Counted from the stretch's first letter, positions 1 to 11,645 are shown. The stretch is DNA of 64,000 nucleotides from Tillus elongatus (GCA_964006375.1 OZ023269.1:131968309-132032308); one strand, 5' to 3'. The notes: generated from the letters alone by a model not told the origin. Made by a program: numbers and translations.

Positions 1-1035
1 TAGCCAAATCACTATCCTGGAATACTTGTGTACTTGGGTATAATTTAGGTTTGTTTAACATTGTTTTTATTATCCATTTTTGTGTAACTCTAAGGCATTT
101 TAAGTGAGTTTCGTATGCGTTTCCCCATGCCGTAATAGCATAGTTTAAGATAGATTCGACAATGCAACTATAAACGCACTTTAACCACTTCCAGGATAGA
201 ATTTCACGTAACTGTTTAAATTTATATACAGTTTTTCGAATTTTGTTGTTTATATATTCTATATGTACATTCCATTTTAGGTGCTGGTCAATGAAAACGC
301 CCAAATATCTAACACTGCTATCTTGTCTTATGTTGTTGCATGTGCAATAATTTCCCGGGACACAATCATAATCATGCACGACAATACTGTTTATATTTGG
401 TGTATGTGATGCCAATGGGGTGAATGTTAAAAATTTTGTTTTGTTCAAGTTTATTGTCAACATGTTTTTGTCAAGCCATGTCTTGACTTTTCTGACACCC
501 TCGGAGGCGACATTTGCTACATTGTGCCAGTTGGAATCGTTGAAAAGCAAAACAGTATCGTCTGCAAAGCATACAATCTTGCCACATATATTAACATCGA
601 GTAATTCATTTATGTACAGCAAAAACAAAATAGGTCCGAGGACCGTGCCTTGAGGCACACCGCATGCTACGTCCTTGTAGTTACTGAACGAGTCATTTAT
701 TTTAACTCTCTGTCTTCGTTTGTATATATATGATTTAAATAGCTCTAAAGTAGTGCCTCTGATGCCAATGTTTTCGAGTTTTTGGATGAGAATATCATGT
801 GCAATGGTATCAAAAGCCTTGGCAAGATCGAGAAAAACTCCAATGCATTTGTTACCTTTATCTATACTGTTACTAATATATTGTGTGACCTCGGCTATTG
901 CTTTTTCCGTGCTAGATCCCTGTCGAAAGCCATGCTGATTCGTGCTGAGTACATTGTTTTTTTCCACGTAGGAAAGAAGTCTAGATTTGATGCACTGCTC
1001 GATGAGTTTACCTATAGTCTCTATATATGTATATA
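1..1035 (-). pseudogene. Non-LTR retrotransposon RT fragment (LINE family E, Jockey/CR1-like), cut by window edge
   Basis: The minus strand reads as reverse transcriptase. From about 1020 downward it gives IGKLIEQCIKSRLLSYVEKN, then NQHGFRQGSSTEKAI, LAKAFDTIAHDILIQKLENI (first catalytic Asp block), ACGVPQGTVLGP near 650 and a FADDTVLLF catalytic box near 555. The reading ends near the left edge with PKLYPSTQVF, so the C-terminus lies outside. It is 5'-truncated near 1035, where stop codons and AT-rich sequence begin. The frame is open over most motifs but no complete ORF is present. Family assignment rests on RT motif spacing only; CR1 or Jockey group fits best. This family is distinct from LINE A, B, C and D in this window. 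Confidence 0.8.
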
Positions 1036-2539
1036 TTATAAATTTCTTGTTGCCGTTTGAACGTAGAAAACGCTATGGGTCAGAGAAGGACATAAGACCA
1101 AACATTTGGTATAATAAACTAAATTTATGAAATTTAGAGGATAAAAAAATATTTTTTTTTGTGCTAAATTTAAAACAATAAAAATAATTATACAGAAATT
1201 CCGAAAAATTGAAACGCCATAATGAAGGATTATCTGACATGTAAGTGACAATATGATGTTAGTTTGTTTAAGTTCTAAGATATATTTTATCATATTACTA
1301 GCCTAATATCCGGTGCTATTCAGGTAATATACCTAACTACATTCCAATCTTCTATTAGACAGGAAAATTAAGTTATTTTTAAACGGCATCAGGAGTGTCA
1401 CCATTCACCTCAGCAACCACGAAAACGATGGAATCGACACTAATATCAGTATTGTTACATATCATCTTTTTCACACCGCACCCTAGGGGTGCTAAGGGTG
1501 TTTTACCTCCACAGTATTTGTTCCAGATATACCAAGTTTGGTTGAATTAGCTCCAGGCGTTACAGAGTTATATATACACACACACAAATGCTCATATTAA
1601 TCCAATATTTATACGTTCTCATAATAATTCATTATTCATACGTTCTGCACGCCTTACGTCCATTAAAATTTGCATGCGCGAAAAAGCAAACCAAATCTCA
1701 CGTTTCCTCATTAGAAAAACAATTATATCATGACATATTTTAGGTAATCTTGTAAAAAACCTTATCATAATAACCACTAATGGAAAAATAAGACATAAGT
1801 TAGTTTTTGTAAAAAAAGCAAAATGCTTCTTAAAACTCGCTACCATTAAGCACTTGCTGCGACATGACCTTTTTGTTTATGCACATTTTTTACGTTCAGA
1901 AGATACGAGTAAACTTTTTGTTATTGAGATCACGTAACATACAGATAAATTTTAAAACGTGTTTTGACTTATACGCTCATTATCACTTGTGTAAGATATC
2001 ATTTTAATTCAAGGCGTGAATTCACAGATATTCATAAAGAATCATTAAAATGAGAATTACGTGGTAGTATAGCATGAGGTAAAAAGAGAAAACAAAAGAA
2101 AATCGTGTTATATTCCATAGAATTAAGTACTTATGTAACACGTACTAGTTATATATTTTGTCTTATGAATTTAACTTGCCTGATATCGTTTTATTAACTG
2201 CCTAATAGAATTATCATGTACCAGAAAAAAAACCAGAAGTAAATGAATTGACAGTGCTTACAGCAAAATTTGTAAACTCATAAATGACATATACGAATTT
2301 TTAGTGAAATTTCATTAATAAAGTTCGGATTTGAATATGAATGGAGATTAGCCTAATTTTATATTTTCGCTCTAAAAACTGCCAATTCTTTTTTCTTAGT
2401 ATAATGTTATGAAATACATTTCTCATCTTTCAGAAAATCTTGATACCATAAAATTGTTACCGACGAAATAACTGCCAAATAAACCAACTTTAGAAAAATT
2501 TAGCAAATGATTTATTTCAGAATGACTAAGAGAAGTGCA
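1036..2539. other. AT-rich intergenic sequence, nothing recognised
   Basis: Roughly 1.5 kb of AT-rich DNA without a convincing ORF or structured repeat. A short CA-rich run lies near 1574-1588. The flanking sequence (about 1500-1560) looks like decayed dispersed repeat, but I could not assign it. Confidence 0.5.
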
Positions 2540-4158
2540 TGCCGACAGCACTGAAAGTGGTGGAAAGGTGGACGGTTGGTCAAGGGCTCGGTGTGAGCCC
2601 CGAGAAAGCAACCGTCATACCGTTTACGAGGAGGAGGAAGTGGGAGAGCCACAGAACTCTCACTCTATACGGTAGAAACATCCCAATGGCCAGGGAGGTA
2701 AAATAACTTGGGGTCGTATTGGACTCTAAGCTAACCTGGAACGGTCACGTTGAAAAAATACTGCGTAAGGTAGTCACTAGGTGGCTATATGGAGAAACGT
2801 GGGGACTAAGACCTAGTTTGGCCCACTGGCTGCACACAAGGGTGGTCAGACCATCTTCACATACGCGTCACTGGTCTGATGGCTTAAGGTGACACAATCT
2901 AGTGCCAAACAAAAACTAGGCAAGATCCAAAGGATGGCTTGCCTGGGCATCACAGGGACCATGACTTCAACCACCAACAGCTGCCATGGATGTGTTGCTG
3001 GATCTGCCACCCCTCCACTTGGTTATCATGGGGGAGGCCAGGCTAGAACTATACAGACTAGCCTGCAACGGTAGACTGAAGATCAACCCAGGCTGCAGGG
3101 GCGACTACAAAATTCAGGAGATCATGAAGGAGCCCATGAAATGAGGTCAGACCTCGCGAGCCCGCGAATCTGCAGGGAAAACAATTTTACAGTGGAAATG
3201 CCCGACCGCAAGACATGACAGGAGAAGACGCCGGGCTTACCACGGGACGCGCTCGTCTGGGTCACGGACGGATCCAGCGGGGAGCGTGGGCAGGTGTTTA
3301 TTCGGAAGGACCGAGGGTAAGTCATAGTATTTCCCTCGGAGCCCATGCAACGGGTTTTCAGGCCGAAATGTACGCCATCTTGCACTGTGTGCGAGAGAAC
3401 AAGAGGAGAGGCTACATCAACAAGCGGATCCTCATAGCCACAGGCAGCCAGGCCGGGTAAACTCCAGGCTGGTAAGTGAGTGCCGAAACGAGGGGAGCGA
3501 CCTAGCTGGGCAGAATTAAGTCACCCTCATCTGGGTGCCGGGTCACTTGGGGGTCAAAGGCAATGAAGAAGCTGACAGTTTTGCGAAGAGAGGGTCAGCA
3601 GAACAATTTATGGGACCAGAACCGGTTCTGGGCGTGACAAAGAGCACTGCCAGGGGAGCTATTAAGTTCTGGGTCAAAAGCGAACACAAGGTGTATTGGA
3701 CAGACTGTCCAGGGCTCAGACATCAGAAGTCAGTAATTGAGGAACCCAGTTCAAAGAGAGCTGTGGAGCTGCTAAATCTTAGCAGAGGACAGCTCAGAAA
3801 CATAACAGGACTCTTGACGGGACACATGGCCGTCAAGAAACACCTGCATAAAATAAGGCGGTTAGAGGGGGACCTGGCATGCAGACTCTGCGGCGAGGGG
3901 GAGGAATCAGCCAAGCACATCTTGTGCGAGTGTAAAGCTCTGGACCGTAAAAGACAACTGACCTACGGTAAGCCTAGACGGGAGACAGAGCAATATAAAA
4001 CTTCACCCTACCAATTGCTGTGCAGACTAGTTCAAGGCACAGTGATTTTGGAATGGGTGGAGTAGAAAAGGCAAAGGGCATGCACAATAGGCCAAAGGAT
4101 GCGGTGCTATCGGGGCGGCAAAGACAAAGACGCGGATGAGCCCCGAGGGAGAAAAAAA
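2540..4158 (+). pseudogene. LINE family B copy B1: RT C-terminus, RNase H and 3' tail, decayed
   Basis: This matches the 3' half of copy B2 (13987-16660) on the opposite strand. It starts inside the RT thumb region, equivalent to VVEGWTVDQGLGVSPEKATV, runs through the RNase H domain and ends in the shared 3' tail plus a short A-run near 4158. The best open piece is 3535-4065. It covers PGHLGVKGNEEAD of RNase H and a C-terminal zinc-knuckle-like CRLCGEGEESAKHILCEC. Upstream, frameshifts and small deletions break the frame, for example where the DSQAALKAL equivalent near 3450 is deleted. It is 5'-truncated, as is usual for non-LTR insertions, and clearly dead. I found no convincing target duplication. 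Confidence 0.85.
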
Positions 4159-4311
4159 GATAAATGTTTCAGCTCACCAAGATCAGTTCTCAGTAAGAAA
4201 ATAAAAAATTGGGGTAATTTGTGTTCTTTCTCATTAAATCCTAGTTTTACTAACTTTGATAAATATATTCTTTTTTTGCCTTTTTTTTTATTAAAAAAGG
4301 GGGAAAGTAAA

Positions 4312-4315
<4 letters not shown>

Positions 4316-4395
<80 letters not shown>
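4316..4395. repeat. (TA)n microsatellite
   Basis: About 80 bp of uninterrupted TA. It is not inside a recognisable hairpin-family repeat and lies 160 bp past the A-run of LINE B1. Confidence 0.97.
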
Positions 4396-4397
<2 letters not shown>

Positions 4398-4559
4398 GTT
4401 TATAGAGAACTAACGATTGATATGCTAAAAATTTAATTCAATTTATTACTTTAACACGTTGTATCTCTTTTAATTTTGACTTCTGCAACCTTCTGTCAAG
4501 AACGAAGGCTTTGTGTACCATCAATTTTGGACCAGCTATATAATTTATTTTTGTATATT

Positions 4560-4815
4560 TTGTCCTGGGAAAGGCAGAAGTAGTGCCAACGATACGCATA
4601 TCTTTTGAATCATTTGAGAATTCTCCTGATTACTTGTTAAATAGTGAATACGATGCATTTTTAAATCGTAAGCCAGACATCTTCCCAATTCTCTGCAAAA
4701 GAGAAATAAAAGCGTTGGAATTCAAGAAGGAAACTATTTTGAGAGACATTGACATTATTAGAGTTAATACAAAAATAGTAGCAATTTCCGTCTCTAAACT
4801 TGTCTTGAACTGAAT
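4560..4815 (+). other. Unidentified 76-codon open frame
   Basis: An ATG at 4583 opens a frame of 76 codons ending TGA at 4813. The translation begins MPTIRISFESFENSPDYLLN and is rich in charged residues, with no repeat similarity elsewhere in the window. I do not recognise it. It could be a chance ORF, a lone exon or transposon debris; no splice sites or start context decide this. Confidence 0.15.
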
Positions 4816-5062
4816 ATTAAAGTGACTAAGTCCTTAGTCATCTAAATGGTATGCTTATGGTAATATAATCGAAATTAATTGGCAATAATATTCAGCAGGT
4901 TACGTCGACGATTGATTATAAAATAGAAACATACATTGATTCGATGAAGATCAAAACACCAAATGTCTGTAGAATATTTATGTTAATATTATTGCAAAGA
5001 AAGTGAATTCCAGTTTTCCTATGCGTGAATCATTTTGTGTTTTGATGATATAATATATCAGG

Positions 5063-5305
5063 CTGGAGGTATTCTCACCATATTAGAAACGCAGACCGGT
5101 TTCGCTGTAATTAGAGCTCGTCAGTACGGTATACTAACCACAGCGAGAACTATAAAGTGATACGGAATACGGCTATGGTAGCCGGCCTCATAAAGTATTG
5201 TACGACAGGGTCGCCATCTCGGTGCGGAACCAGGTAGTATGTTGTCATGACAGCTCTATTTAACAGGAAATGTTATAGATAGAGACTGTGTACAACCAAC
5301 TAACA
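5063..5305 (+). repeat. Dispersed repeat R, copy R1
   Basis: A copy of a roughly 300-bp repeat. Its marks are GGTTTCGCTCTAATTAGAGC (here one base different), GCTCGTCAGTACGG and a far end reading GAGACTGTGTACAACCAACT. Other copies are at 8138, 12409, 12512, 12818, 48104 and 50154. The right end runs directly into the RT of LINE C. Confidence 0.7.
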
Positions 5306-5781
5306 GAGAGACTGGCCTCTTTTTTGGATAAGTTCGAAATATTGAATCGAAATCAATATGGGTTTAGGAAAAATAATTCTGTTATAGATGCGATATATAA
5401 GTTTCACGAGAACATTCTAGGGTCGGTCAACGCTGGGGGGTGCCCTGTTGGGGTATTTTGTGACCTCAGCAGGGCATCCTACAGCGTTGATCATGGAATC
5501 CTGTTGTCTAAATTGGCGGACTATGGTGTAAGGGGTGAAGCTGGGGCTTGGTTTGACTCCTATCCCTCTAACAGAAGTCAATTTATTGAGGTGTCTTCTG
5601 GTGATGACGGACTCTATGGTAGTAGATCGAAGACAATTTCAGTCAAGTGCGGAGTCCCACAGGGTTCTATACTGGGCCCTGTGCTGTTTAATGTTTACGT
5701 AAATCATCTGGCTGCGTTACCCAACGGCGTTATGTATGCCGACGACACTACCATTTTTATTACAGCTAATATGCATGAGTG
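5306..5781 (+). pseudogene. LINE family C reverse transcriptase, left part
   Basis: The open frame to 5863 encodes RT motifs in order: NQYGFRKNNSVIDAIYKF, a modified catalytic block CDLSRASYSVDHGILLSKL, KCGVPQGSILGPVLFNVYVN and MYADDTTIFIT. The usual KAFD is RASYSVD here, so the first catalytic Asp is displaced or lost. RT identity stops at a TA at 5782-5783, where the Tigger element begins. The frame beyond that point to 5863 is transposon sequence. The rest of the RT seems to resume at 9656. The N-terminal side abuts repeat R1, so there is no endonuclease domain here. Confidence 0.8.
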
Positions 5782-6229
5782 TAGGGGAAATGTGGGTAAA
5801 GTAACCACCCGGGGAAAAGTGGCTATTCCTGATTTTGGTGTCAACCGAGTGCTCCATCTGTGAACCAATAGCATAAGCAGATCGGCCATTTGAAGAAACA
5901 AACAGTGGGGGTGTTTTGTTTTACCATTGTCCATAACTGTCAACGGATAAGACGATTATTGTAATTTCTGACATGTGCGATCTATGGTGTTGAGGTGATT
6001 GCTACTACATAAAAAACGGTGTGATTACATATCAATTAAAAAAGTTTTTGTGCAATTAGTGCATATAGTGTCAGGTATGTATGCATGTAGTTTGTTTGCT
6101 GAATACTGCGACAGTAGCTTAGATATCATGTTATTTTTCGAAACATTAATTTTGGGGTAAAGTGGCCACTGTGGTCACTTTATCCCCGTCCATAGAACTT
6201 CTATTAAACTTAAAAACTGTTTTTTCAGG

Positions 6230-8025
6230 ATGCCTCAACAGTACAAAAGAACATTATCGCAACTGTCATGGGACACTGACGCAGTGCTAAGAGCTATAAA
6301 AGCTGTTCGAGAAGACAACGTTCCGCTCCAGACGACCAGCAAAATGTACAATGTACCTAGAAACACACTGAATAGGCGTGTGTTGGGCAAACATTCTTTT
6401 GCAACCGATGGAAGGAAGATTTTGGGGTCGATTCGTACAGTCTTCGACGAAAAGCAAGAGCAGGAAATAATTGAACATATTAAGGAAATGGAGACTCGAT
6501 TCTATGGACTTTCCAAGAAAGATGTGAGGTCCTTACCTTTTCATCTTGCAGAGCAAAATTGTTTAAAACATAATTTCAATAGAGAGAAAATGCCAGCTGG
6601 GGAAGATTAGTTAAAAGGCTTCCGAGACCGAAATCCTGACATAAGTCTAAGTGATCCTGAAGCTACGGGTGCTGCTAGAGCCAGAGTTTTTAACAACCGC
6701 AATGTCGGGATTTTTTTAATCTTTTGGACGAATGTCTCACTAGACATTATAATCCACATCACAGAGTTTACAATGTCGACGAGACTGGGCTAACCACAGT
6801 ACCGTCAAGATCAATCAAACTTTTCGCTCAAAAAGGCCGGAAGCAAGTAAGGAGTATCACGTCAGCAGAGAGGGGAATTTTATCAACTGTCGTGATTTGG
6901 ATGTCTGCTGGAGGATCATACATTCCTCCTATGATAATTTTCCCCAGAGTTCGAATGAAAGAAGAATTCATGGACGGACCTCCACCTGGAACTGAATTTG
7001 CATGTCACCCTTCTGGCTGGATGCAGCTTCATATGTCCACAAAATGGTTTGAGCACTTTGTCAGACATGCTAAGCCATCCGCAGAAGATCCATGTCTATT
7101 GATACTTGATGGGAATATGACCCATACAAGGAATTTAGATATCATCAATTCAGCGAGAGATAAATTTATCACGGTGCTTTGTCTGCCCACTCACTGTAGC
7201 CATAAGCTACAGCCCCTAGACGTTTCATTCATGGCACCGCTAAATAATTTTTATATCAAGGAAGTTGAGTGATTTATGAAAACAATCCCAGCGGGACAGT
7301 TTCACAATTCCAAATTGCAAACTTATTCGGTGCAGCTTATCTCAGAGCTGTGCTGCCAAGCACAGCCATAAATGGTTTTAGACATTGTGTCATTGTACCG
7401 TACAATCCAAATATATTTTCCGATGCAGATTGTGCGGCCGCGGAAGTTACAGATTTAGAGCTGAAGGAAAATTATTGTAATTTTGATACGAACACACCAG
7501 AGCAATTAGAGAATCAAACTCCAGAAAAAGATGACACACCGAAGTTGCCTGCCAACGTTGATTGTCAACCCGGAACCTCATATTATCACTCGGGATTATC
7601 AACCCAGCATTCCAGATTGTCAACCCAGAAATTCAGGACTGCTGGTCAGTCCAAAGGCAGTCATTCCAATACCAAAAATATAAATTGTACAAAAACTTGG
7701 TAATAGCGAAAAAGGATCAACTGCCATTTTGACCCACAGCCCGTACAAAAGTGACTTGGAAGCTTAGAAGGAAACGCCAAAAAGAACTGTTAAAAGAAAT
7801 GTAGCAAACAAAGAAAAAATAAGTAAGCGTGCCAACAAGAAGAAGACACCAGTGGTCGTCGTCGAAAATGATTCCAGTGACGAAAACAAGGACGACGCAG
7901 AGTGTCTCTACTGTAATAGCATGTTCTCTAAATCGAAGAAGGGAGAAGGGTGTGTAAGCGCTGGGCTCATGAGGAGTGTGCAGGGTGCGAAAGCGATGAC
8001 GACGGCTATATTTGTAAGCCATAAA
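6230..8025 (+). pseudogene. Tigger/pogo-like transposase (HTH_psq, DDE, PHD-like tail), broken
   Basis: The N-terminus at 6230 has a Pipsqueak-type HTH (residues about 10-55, with AIKAVREDNVPLQTTSKMY and VPRNTLNRRV). The DDE_1 core follows: YNVDETGLTTVPS (first Asp), LLILDGNMTHTRNLDII (second Asp) and THCSHKLQPLDVSFM (third acidic position). Next come INGFRHCVIVPYNPNIFSDA and a Lys/Ser-rich linker. The C-terminal Cys/His segment is ECLYCNSMFSKSKKGEG, then RWAHEECAGCESDDDGYIC, a PHD/zinc-finger-like tail known from related arthropod transposases. Breaks: TAG at 6608, a frameshift near 6710, TGA at 7270 with a frameshift, another after 7700, and a gap within the finger near 7950. Not functional. 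It probably excised or copied sister elements in the past. Confidence 0.85.
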
Positions 8026-8137
8026 TTAGTTATATTGCGACTGTTATTTCTAATTAATAAATAAGTTTTGCGAAATGGACTGTTTTTAGTGAATTTTCAT
8101 TAAGAAAATGTTGTAACGATAGCTCTAGTTTGCACAA

Positions 8138-8190
8138 AATTTTATAGATAGAGCTGTGTACAATGTACAATCAACTAACAATTGTGTAAT
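8138..8190 (+). repeat. Fragment of dispersed repeat R
   Basis: A short match to the end of repeat R (GAGCTGTGTACAAT...CAATCAACTAACAATT), inside the Tigger element. Too short to be an independent insertion with certainty. Confidence 0.4.
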
Positions 8191-8290
8191 TTGTCAGCCT
8201 TGGAGCATTTCTTTCCTAATACCGGAACAATGTTTGCGTCCAAAAGCGCTAAATTTTAGCATGCGAATGTATACTATAAATAAAACATTT

Positions 8291-8869
8291 CGGGACGCAG
8301 CAAGTGCGTTATAGTAGTGAATTTTCATAAGAATTGTACACTATTAGTAAGACATATTATTAAAACTAATTCTTTAAATTTAAATGGACCTTGGGTGGGT
8401 ACTAAATTAAAGAAAAATAACATAATGAGCTTTGCGGGTAACTACAAATTTGTTTTAAAAAACCTTTTTTGTTGTTTATTGTTTGCAAAAACTGGATGGG
8501 TTAACTAAAACAAAACCATCCAAGCAATTAATAAGGAAAAATACCTGCCATATTTATAATCATCAATGACAGATGCATTCCCTTTGTAAATAATTAATTT
8601 TTTTCTGAAAAACTTTTGTAACTTTAATGAAGTTTGTAACACAATTTTTTTAAAGAGACTTGCAGTACTTTCATATTATATCTAAGATCAAATTTTAATT
8701 TTTTAGCTCCATATAAAATATAATTTTTTTCAAATAATCCCTAACTGGGACTCTAGAACCGATCTCCAGGGTCTATTTAAATTTAAATAATTAGTTTTAA
8801 TAATATATCTTACTCATAGTGTACAATTCTTATGAACACTCACTTCTATAACGCACTTGCTGCGTCCCG
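8291..8869. mobile_element. MITE with long TIRs (GGGACGCAGC family), copy M1
   Basis: The two ends are inverted copies over about 95 bp: 8291-8385 begins CGGGACGCAGCAAGTGCG and the complement of 8775-8869 begins the same way. The arms differ at only a few positions. The 390-bp core is AT-rich with no ORF. ATTT lies outside the left arm and AAAT outside the right, so the exact end and target duplication are unclear. Copies M2 and M3 share these ends but have a different, shorter core. Confidence 0.85.
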
Positions 8870-8989
8870 AAATTTTTTATTATCAGCTTCATAAATCAAG
8901 AAAATCCTACTATATTGGTCACTGCCATGTGATGGCCACTTTACCCCGTACAATGGGGCAAAGTGGCCATTTAAAAAAAAAGATATTTC

Positions 8990-9469
8990 AACAACACACC
9001 ACGAGAGCTTACAGCCTAAATACTATCGTACAGTGGGTGTCGACAAGGAGGAAAGAGGCAACTTGTTACGTCTGGACTTGAAGATTTGGAGGCTCGGAGG
9101 AGAAGAAAAAACATGTGCCGGCAAGGAATTCCACAACTTGGAAGTCCTCGGGCCATAGAGCGGACATAACAAGATGTTCTATGTCTGGTGACCTGAAGAG
9201 CAAAAGGGTGCATTCGCTCTGTTCCGCTGGTGGATCTGTTGGGGGCAGCAGGTGAAGGAACCGTGCAGATACCTATAAAAGAGAGAGAGAGAGAGAGGTC
9301 ACCAAGAGCACGTCGGGGGGCAAGGGATGGCAGCCTTTGGGTGAGGGTAGGGTCACCGATGAGACGTATATCTCTCTTCTGAATAGAGTCCAGGATAGCG
9401 AGTGTAGAAGCGGCAGCGGCACCCCAGATGTGCGAGCAGTATTCGAGGTTTGGCCTTATTTGTGAAGTA
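8990..9469 (-). pseudogene. LINE family A fragment A4 (RT C-terminus and 3' end) inside Tigger
   Basis: A minus-strand 5'-truncated copy of the 3' end of LINE A. Translation from 9469 downward gives SQIRPNLEYCSHIWGAAAAS, then LTQRLPSLA and LPCRHMF-type C-terminal sequence in shifted frames. The 3' end with CAACAACACACC is at about 8990. A GA run at 9281-9297 replaces the CTCTCTCT codons of the intact copy and shifts the frame. The insertion is younger than the Tigger element that contains it. Confidence 0.88.
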
Positions 9470-9655
9470 ATTTGCACTATTTTGAATGTTTGTCATCTAA
9501 AAAGAAAACCACAGCACTTAGACACTCGAATTCAACTTATATCTTAGCTAATGCCTTAGTGACTTGATCTCTATCAAAAAATATGTTGTAGAATGTTATA
9601 TAGTTTCGTAGTCAACTTTCGAACCTTAGGGTGCCCACTTTACCCACATTTTCCC

Positions 9656-9900
9656 TACAGAAACAATTGTTTATGTTTCCGCCGACCAACCGACGCTGGA
9701 CGCTCCTGGACAAGTCGATGATCTTTTAAGAGCATCAATTTCTCCAAAATAAATTGTTCACAGACACACTTTCTTTGTTTAGAAGAAGTAAGCGTTAAGA
9801 CCTTGGATCAATTATACCGTCTCACTCATATACTATCTGAAGGAAAGGGACATTATTTTTGTTTCTATTTTCAATTTGTCCACAGGGAAAATACCACCAA
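9656..9900 (+). pseudogene. Probable right part of the LINE C RT beyond the Tigger insertion
   Basis: Immediately after the TA at 9656-9657 a frame reads TIVYVSADQPTLDAPGQVDD followed by LLRAS, which is where an RT would continue after its YADD box. A stop and frame loss follow within about 100 bp. The assignment comes mainly from its position next to the left part at 5781 and from a plausible RT-like reading. It is inference, not a firm domain match. Confidence 0.4.
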
Positions 9901-10381
9901 TAAAAAACTTAACGTCTACAACGTAGTATGATATATTGAGGCAGCTTATATTGATTGTTATTTATTTTATTTTGCTTTTTCCTTAGTAATATGATCGTCT
10001 AACCTTGATTTCATCCGGACGCAAATTCGCTTCTCCTTAGGTGCCGTTAGTAATTCTTCTAAAAGGAATATTGTTCCTTAGGATATCGGGTCAAAACCCT
10101 AAGTTATTTTTAAACAACTTATTTATTTTTAACCTTATTTATGGGAAAATAGTAAAACAGACTAAGTCTGCAAGTAAATATGAGAAATTTCATGGCTTAA
10201 CATTTATTACCACTTCAATACACAATAATGCATATTGTCCTGCTAAAAATTTTAAACGGGGTATTATATCTTAATTTGTAACGCAAGTGTTACAACCAAG
10301 TGGAAACATCAAGATCCGACAATAAATACTGCTAGTTTGTTCAAAATTTGTACAGAAGTTGCTTATAATATAAACACTATA
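9901..10381. other. AT-rich sequence, nothing recognised
   Basis: No ORF with protein-like features and no repeat shared with the rest of the window were seen. Confidence 0.5.
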
Positions 10382-11645
10382 TACGAGGGCAGGTCAATAA
10401 GTCCGTGACTTTTTGAATTTTTCGCCTCTTCACAGGAAGGGCAACACTGCTCCTGTCAACAAGCACATGTCAGTTGACTCCTGTCAAATTTTTAACAAGC
10501 TGCGTCATTTAGTTTGTGTTAGATAGCCATTGAAAGCAGACAACCTCTTGAGTTATAACGAAAATGGAAAAAAGTGAATTTCGTGTGCTCATCAAACAAT
10601 ATTTTTTGCGGAAAAAACATCATTCCAACCAAGGCTAAGCTTGATAAATACTATTGGGACTCTGCACTACCAATTTCCATGGTAAAAAAGTGGTTTACTA
10701 AATTTCGTTGCGGCCGTACACGCACAAATGACGCCGAACGTTCTGGACGCGCAGTTGAGGTCGCTATACCCGAAACAATTGAAAACATTCACAATATGGT
10801 GTTGGCCAATCGGAGATTGAAAGTGCGGGAGATTGTATATCACATGGCTCAGTGGTTTAGATTTTGCATGATCACTTGGGTATGAGAAAGCTATCCGCAA
10901 GATGGGTGCCGCGTTTGCTCACAATCGATCACAAACACAATCGTGTGAAAACTTTGAAGGAGTGTTTGGCGTTGTTCAACCACAATAGCGCCGTTTCGTA
11001 ACCGTGGACGAAACACGGATTCACCACAACACACCAGAGACCAAGCAGCAGTCGAAACAGTGGGTTTCTCTGTGCGAATCGGCGCCTAAGAAGGCCAAGG
11101 TGGGTTTGTCAGCCCATTAAAGTCATGGCGACCGTTTTTTGGGATGCACGCGGTATAATCCACATTGATTACCTTCAAAAGGGACGAACAATCAATGGAG
11201 AATATTATATCAACTTATTGGACCGATTCAATGACGATTTGAAGAAAAAACGACCGCATTTGGCCGAAAAAAAAGTTCTTTTCCACCAAGACAATGCCAC
11301 GGTGCACACATGTGTAGTCTCCATGGCGAAATTGCATAAATTGGGCTACGAATTGCTCCCTCATCCACCCTATTCTCCGGATTTAGCCCCGAGTGACTAT
11401 TTATTGTTTCCAAGCTTAAAGAAATGGGTCGTCGGAAAGAGATTTGACTCCGATGATGAAATCATCTCACAAACAAATACCTATTTTGAGGACCTCGACT
11501 AATCTTATTTTTTGGAAGGCATAAAAAAATTGGAGAAACGTTGGACGAAGTGTATAGAGCTCAAAGGAGACAATGTTGAGAAATAAAATGATTTTTTGTC
11601 AAAAAACCTGTGTTTCATTCAAAAAGTCACGGACTTATTGATATT
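10382..11645 (+). mobile_element. Mariner element with 25-bp matching TIR cores
   Basis: The left end TACGAGGGCAGGTCAATAAG starts next to a TA. The inverted repeat core TCAATAAGTCCGTGAC continues into TTTTTGAAT. It covers 10394-10418 and is matched base for base by the complement of 11617-11641. The outer 10 bp of the right end (expected CCTGCCCTCG) are missing or replaced by AT-rich sequence. The size, about 1.26 kb, is typical for mariner. Confidence 0.9.
10564..11586 (+). pseudogene. Mariner transposase (DD34D), frameshifted
   Basis: The start is ATGGAAAAAAGTGAATTTCG at 10564. The N-terminal HTH part is open from 10574 in the shifted frame (KLDKYYWDSALPISMVKKWF, GRTRTNDAERSGR). The catalytic core follows: FVTVDETRIHH near 11000, LFHQDNATVHT near 11284 and PPYSPDLAPSDYLLF near 11375, with 34 residues between the second and third Asp. 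This is the DD34D signature of mariner. Breaks: a frameshift near 10600, a small deletion near 10850 that shifts the frame, a stop and frame change near 11118, and a stop at about 11500 before SYFLEGIKKLEKRWTKC. The open block 11125-11502 retains the last two catalytic Asp. Clearly inactive. Confidence 0.92.

Larger units (their letters stand above)
5784..9655 (+). mobile_element. Pogo/Tigger-type DNA transposon, 3.9 kb, TA-flanked, with nested insertions
   Basis: The terminal inverted repeats are visible. The left end at 5784 reads GGGGAAATGTGGGTAAAGT and the complement of the right end at 9655 reads GGGAAAATGTGGGTAAAGT. Both are flanked by TA (5782-5783 and 9656-9657), the target duplication expected for Tc1/mariner/pogo elements. 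Sub-terminal copies of the GGTAAAGTGGCC motif occur near 6159 and, inverted, near 8935-8965, and could be transposase binding sites. Inside are the transposase (6230-8025), a TIR MITE (8291-8869) and a LINE A fragment (8990-9469). Without those two insertions the element would be about 2.8 kb. Confidence 0.8.

Noticed and set aside
2495..4175. Target duplication for LINE B1 (TTTATTTCAG versus ATAAATGTTTCAG)
   Set aside because: The match is too weak and the A-run position too uncertain to call.
4099..4413. Open frames made of Tyr-Ile repeats at TA arrays (also 23348, 25385, 49286 and others)
   Set aside because: TA arrays have no stops in two frames and create spurious ORFs.
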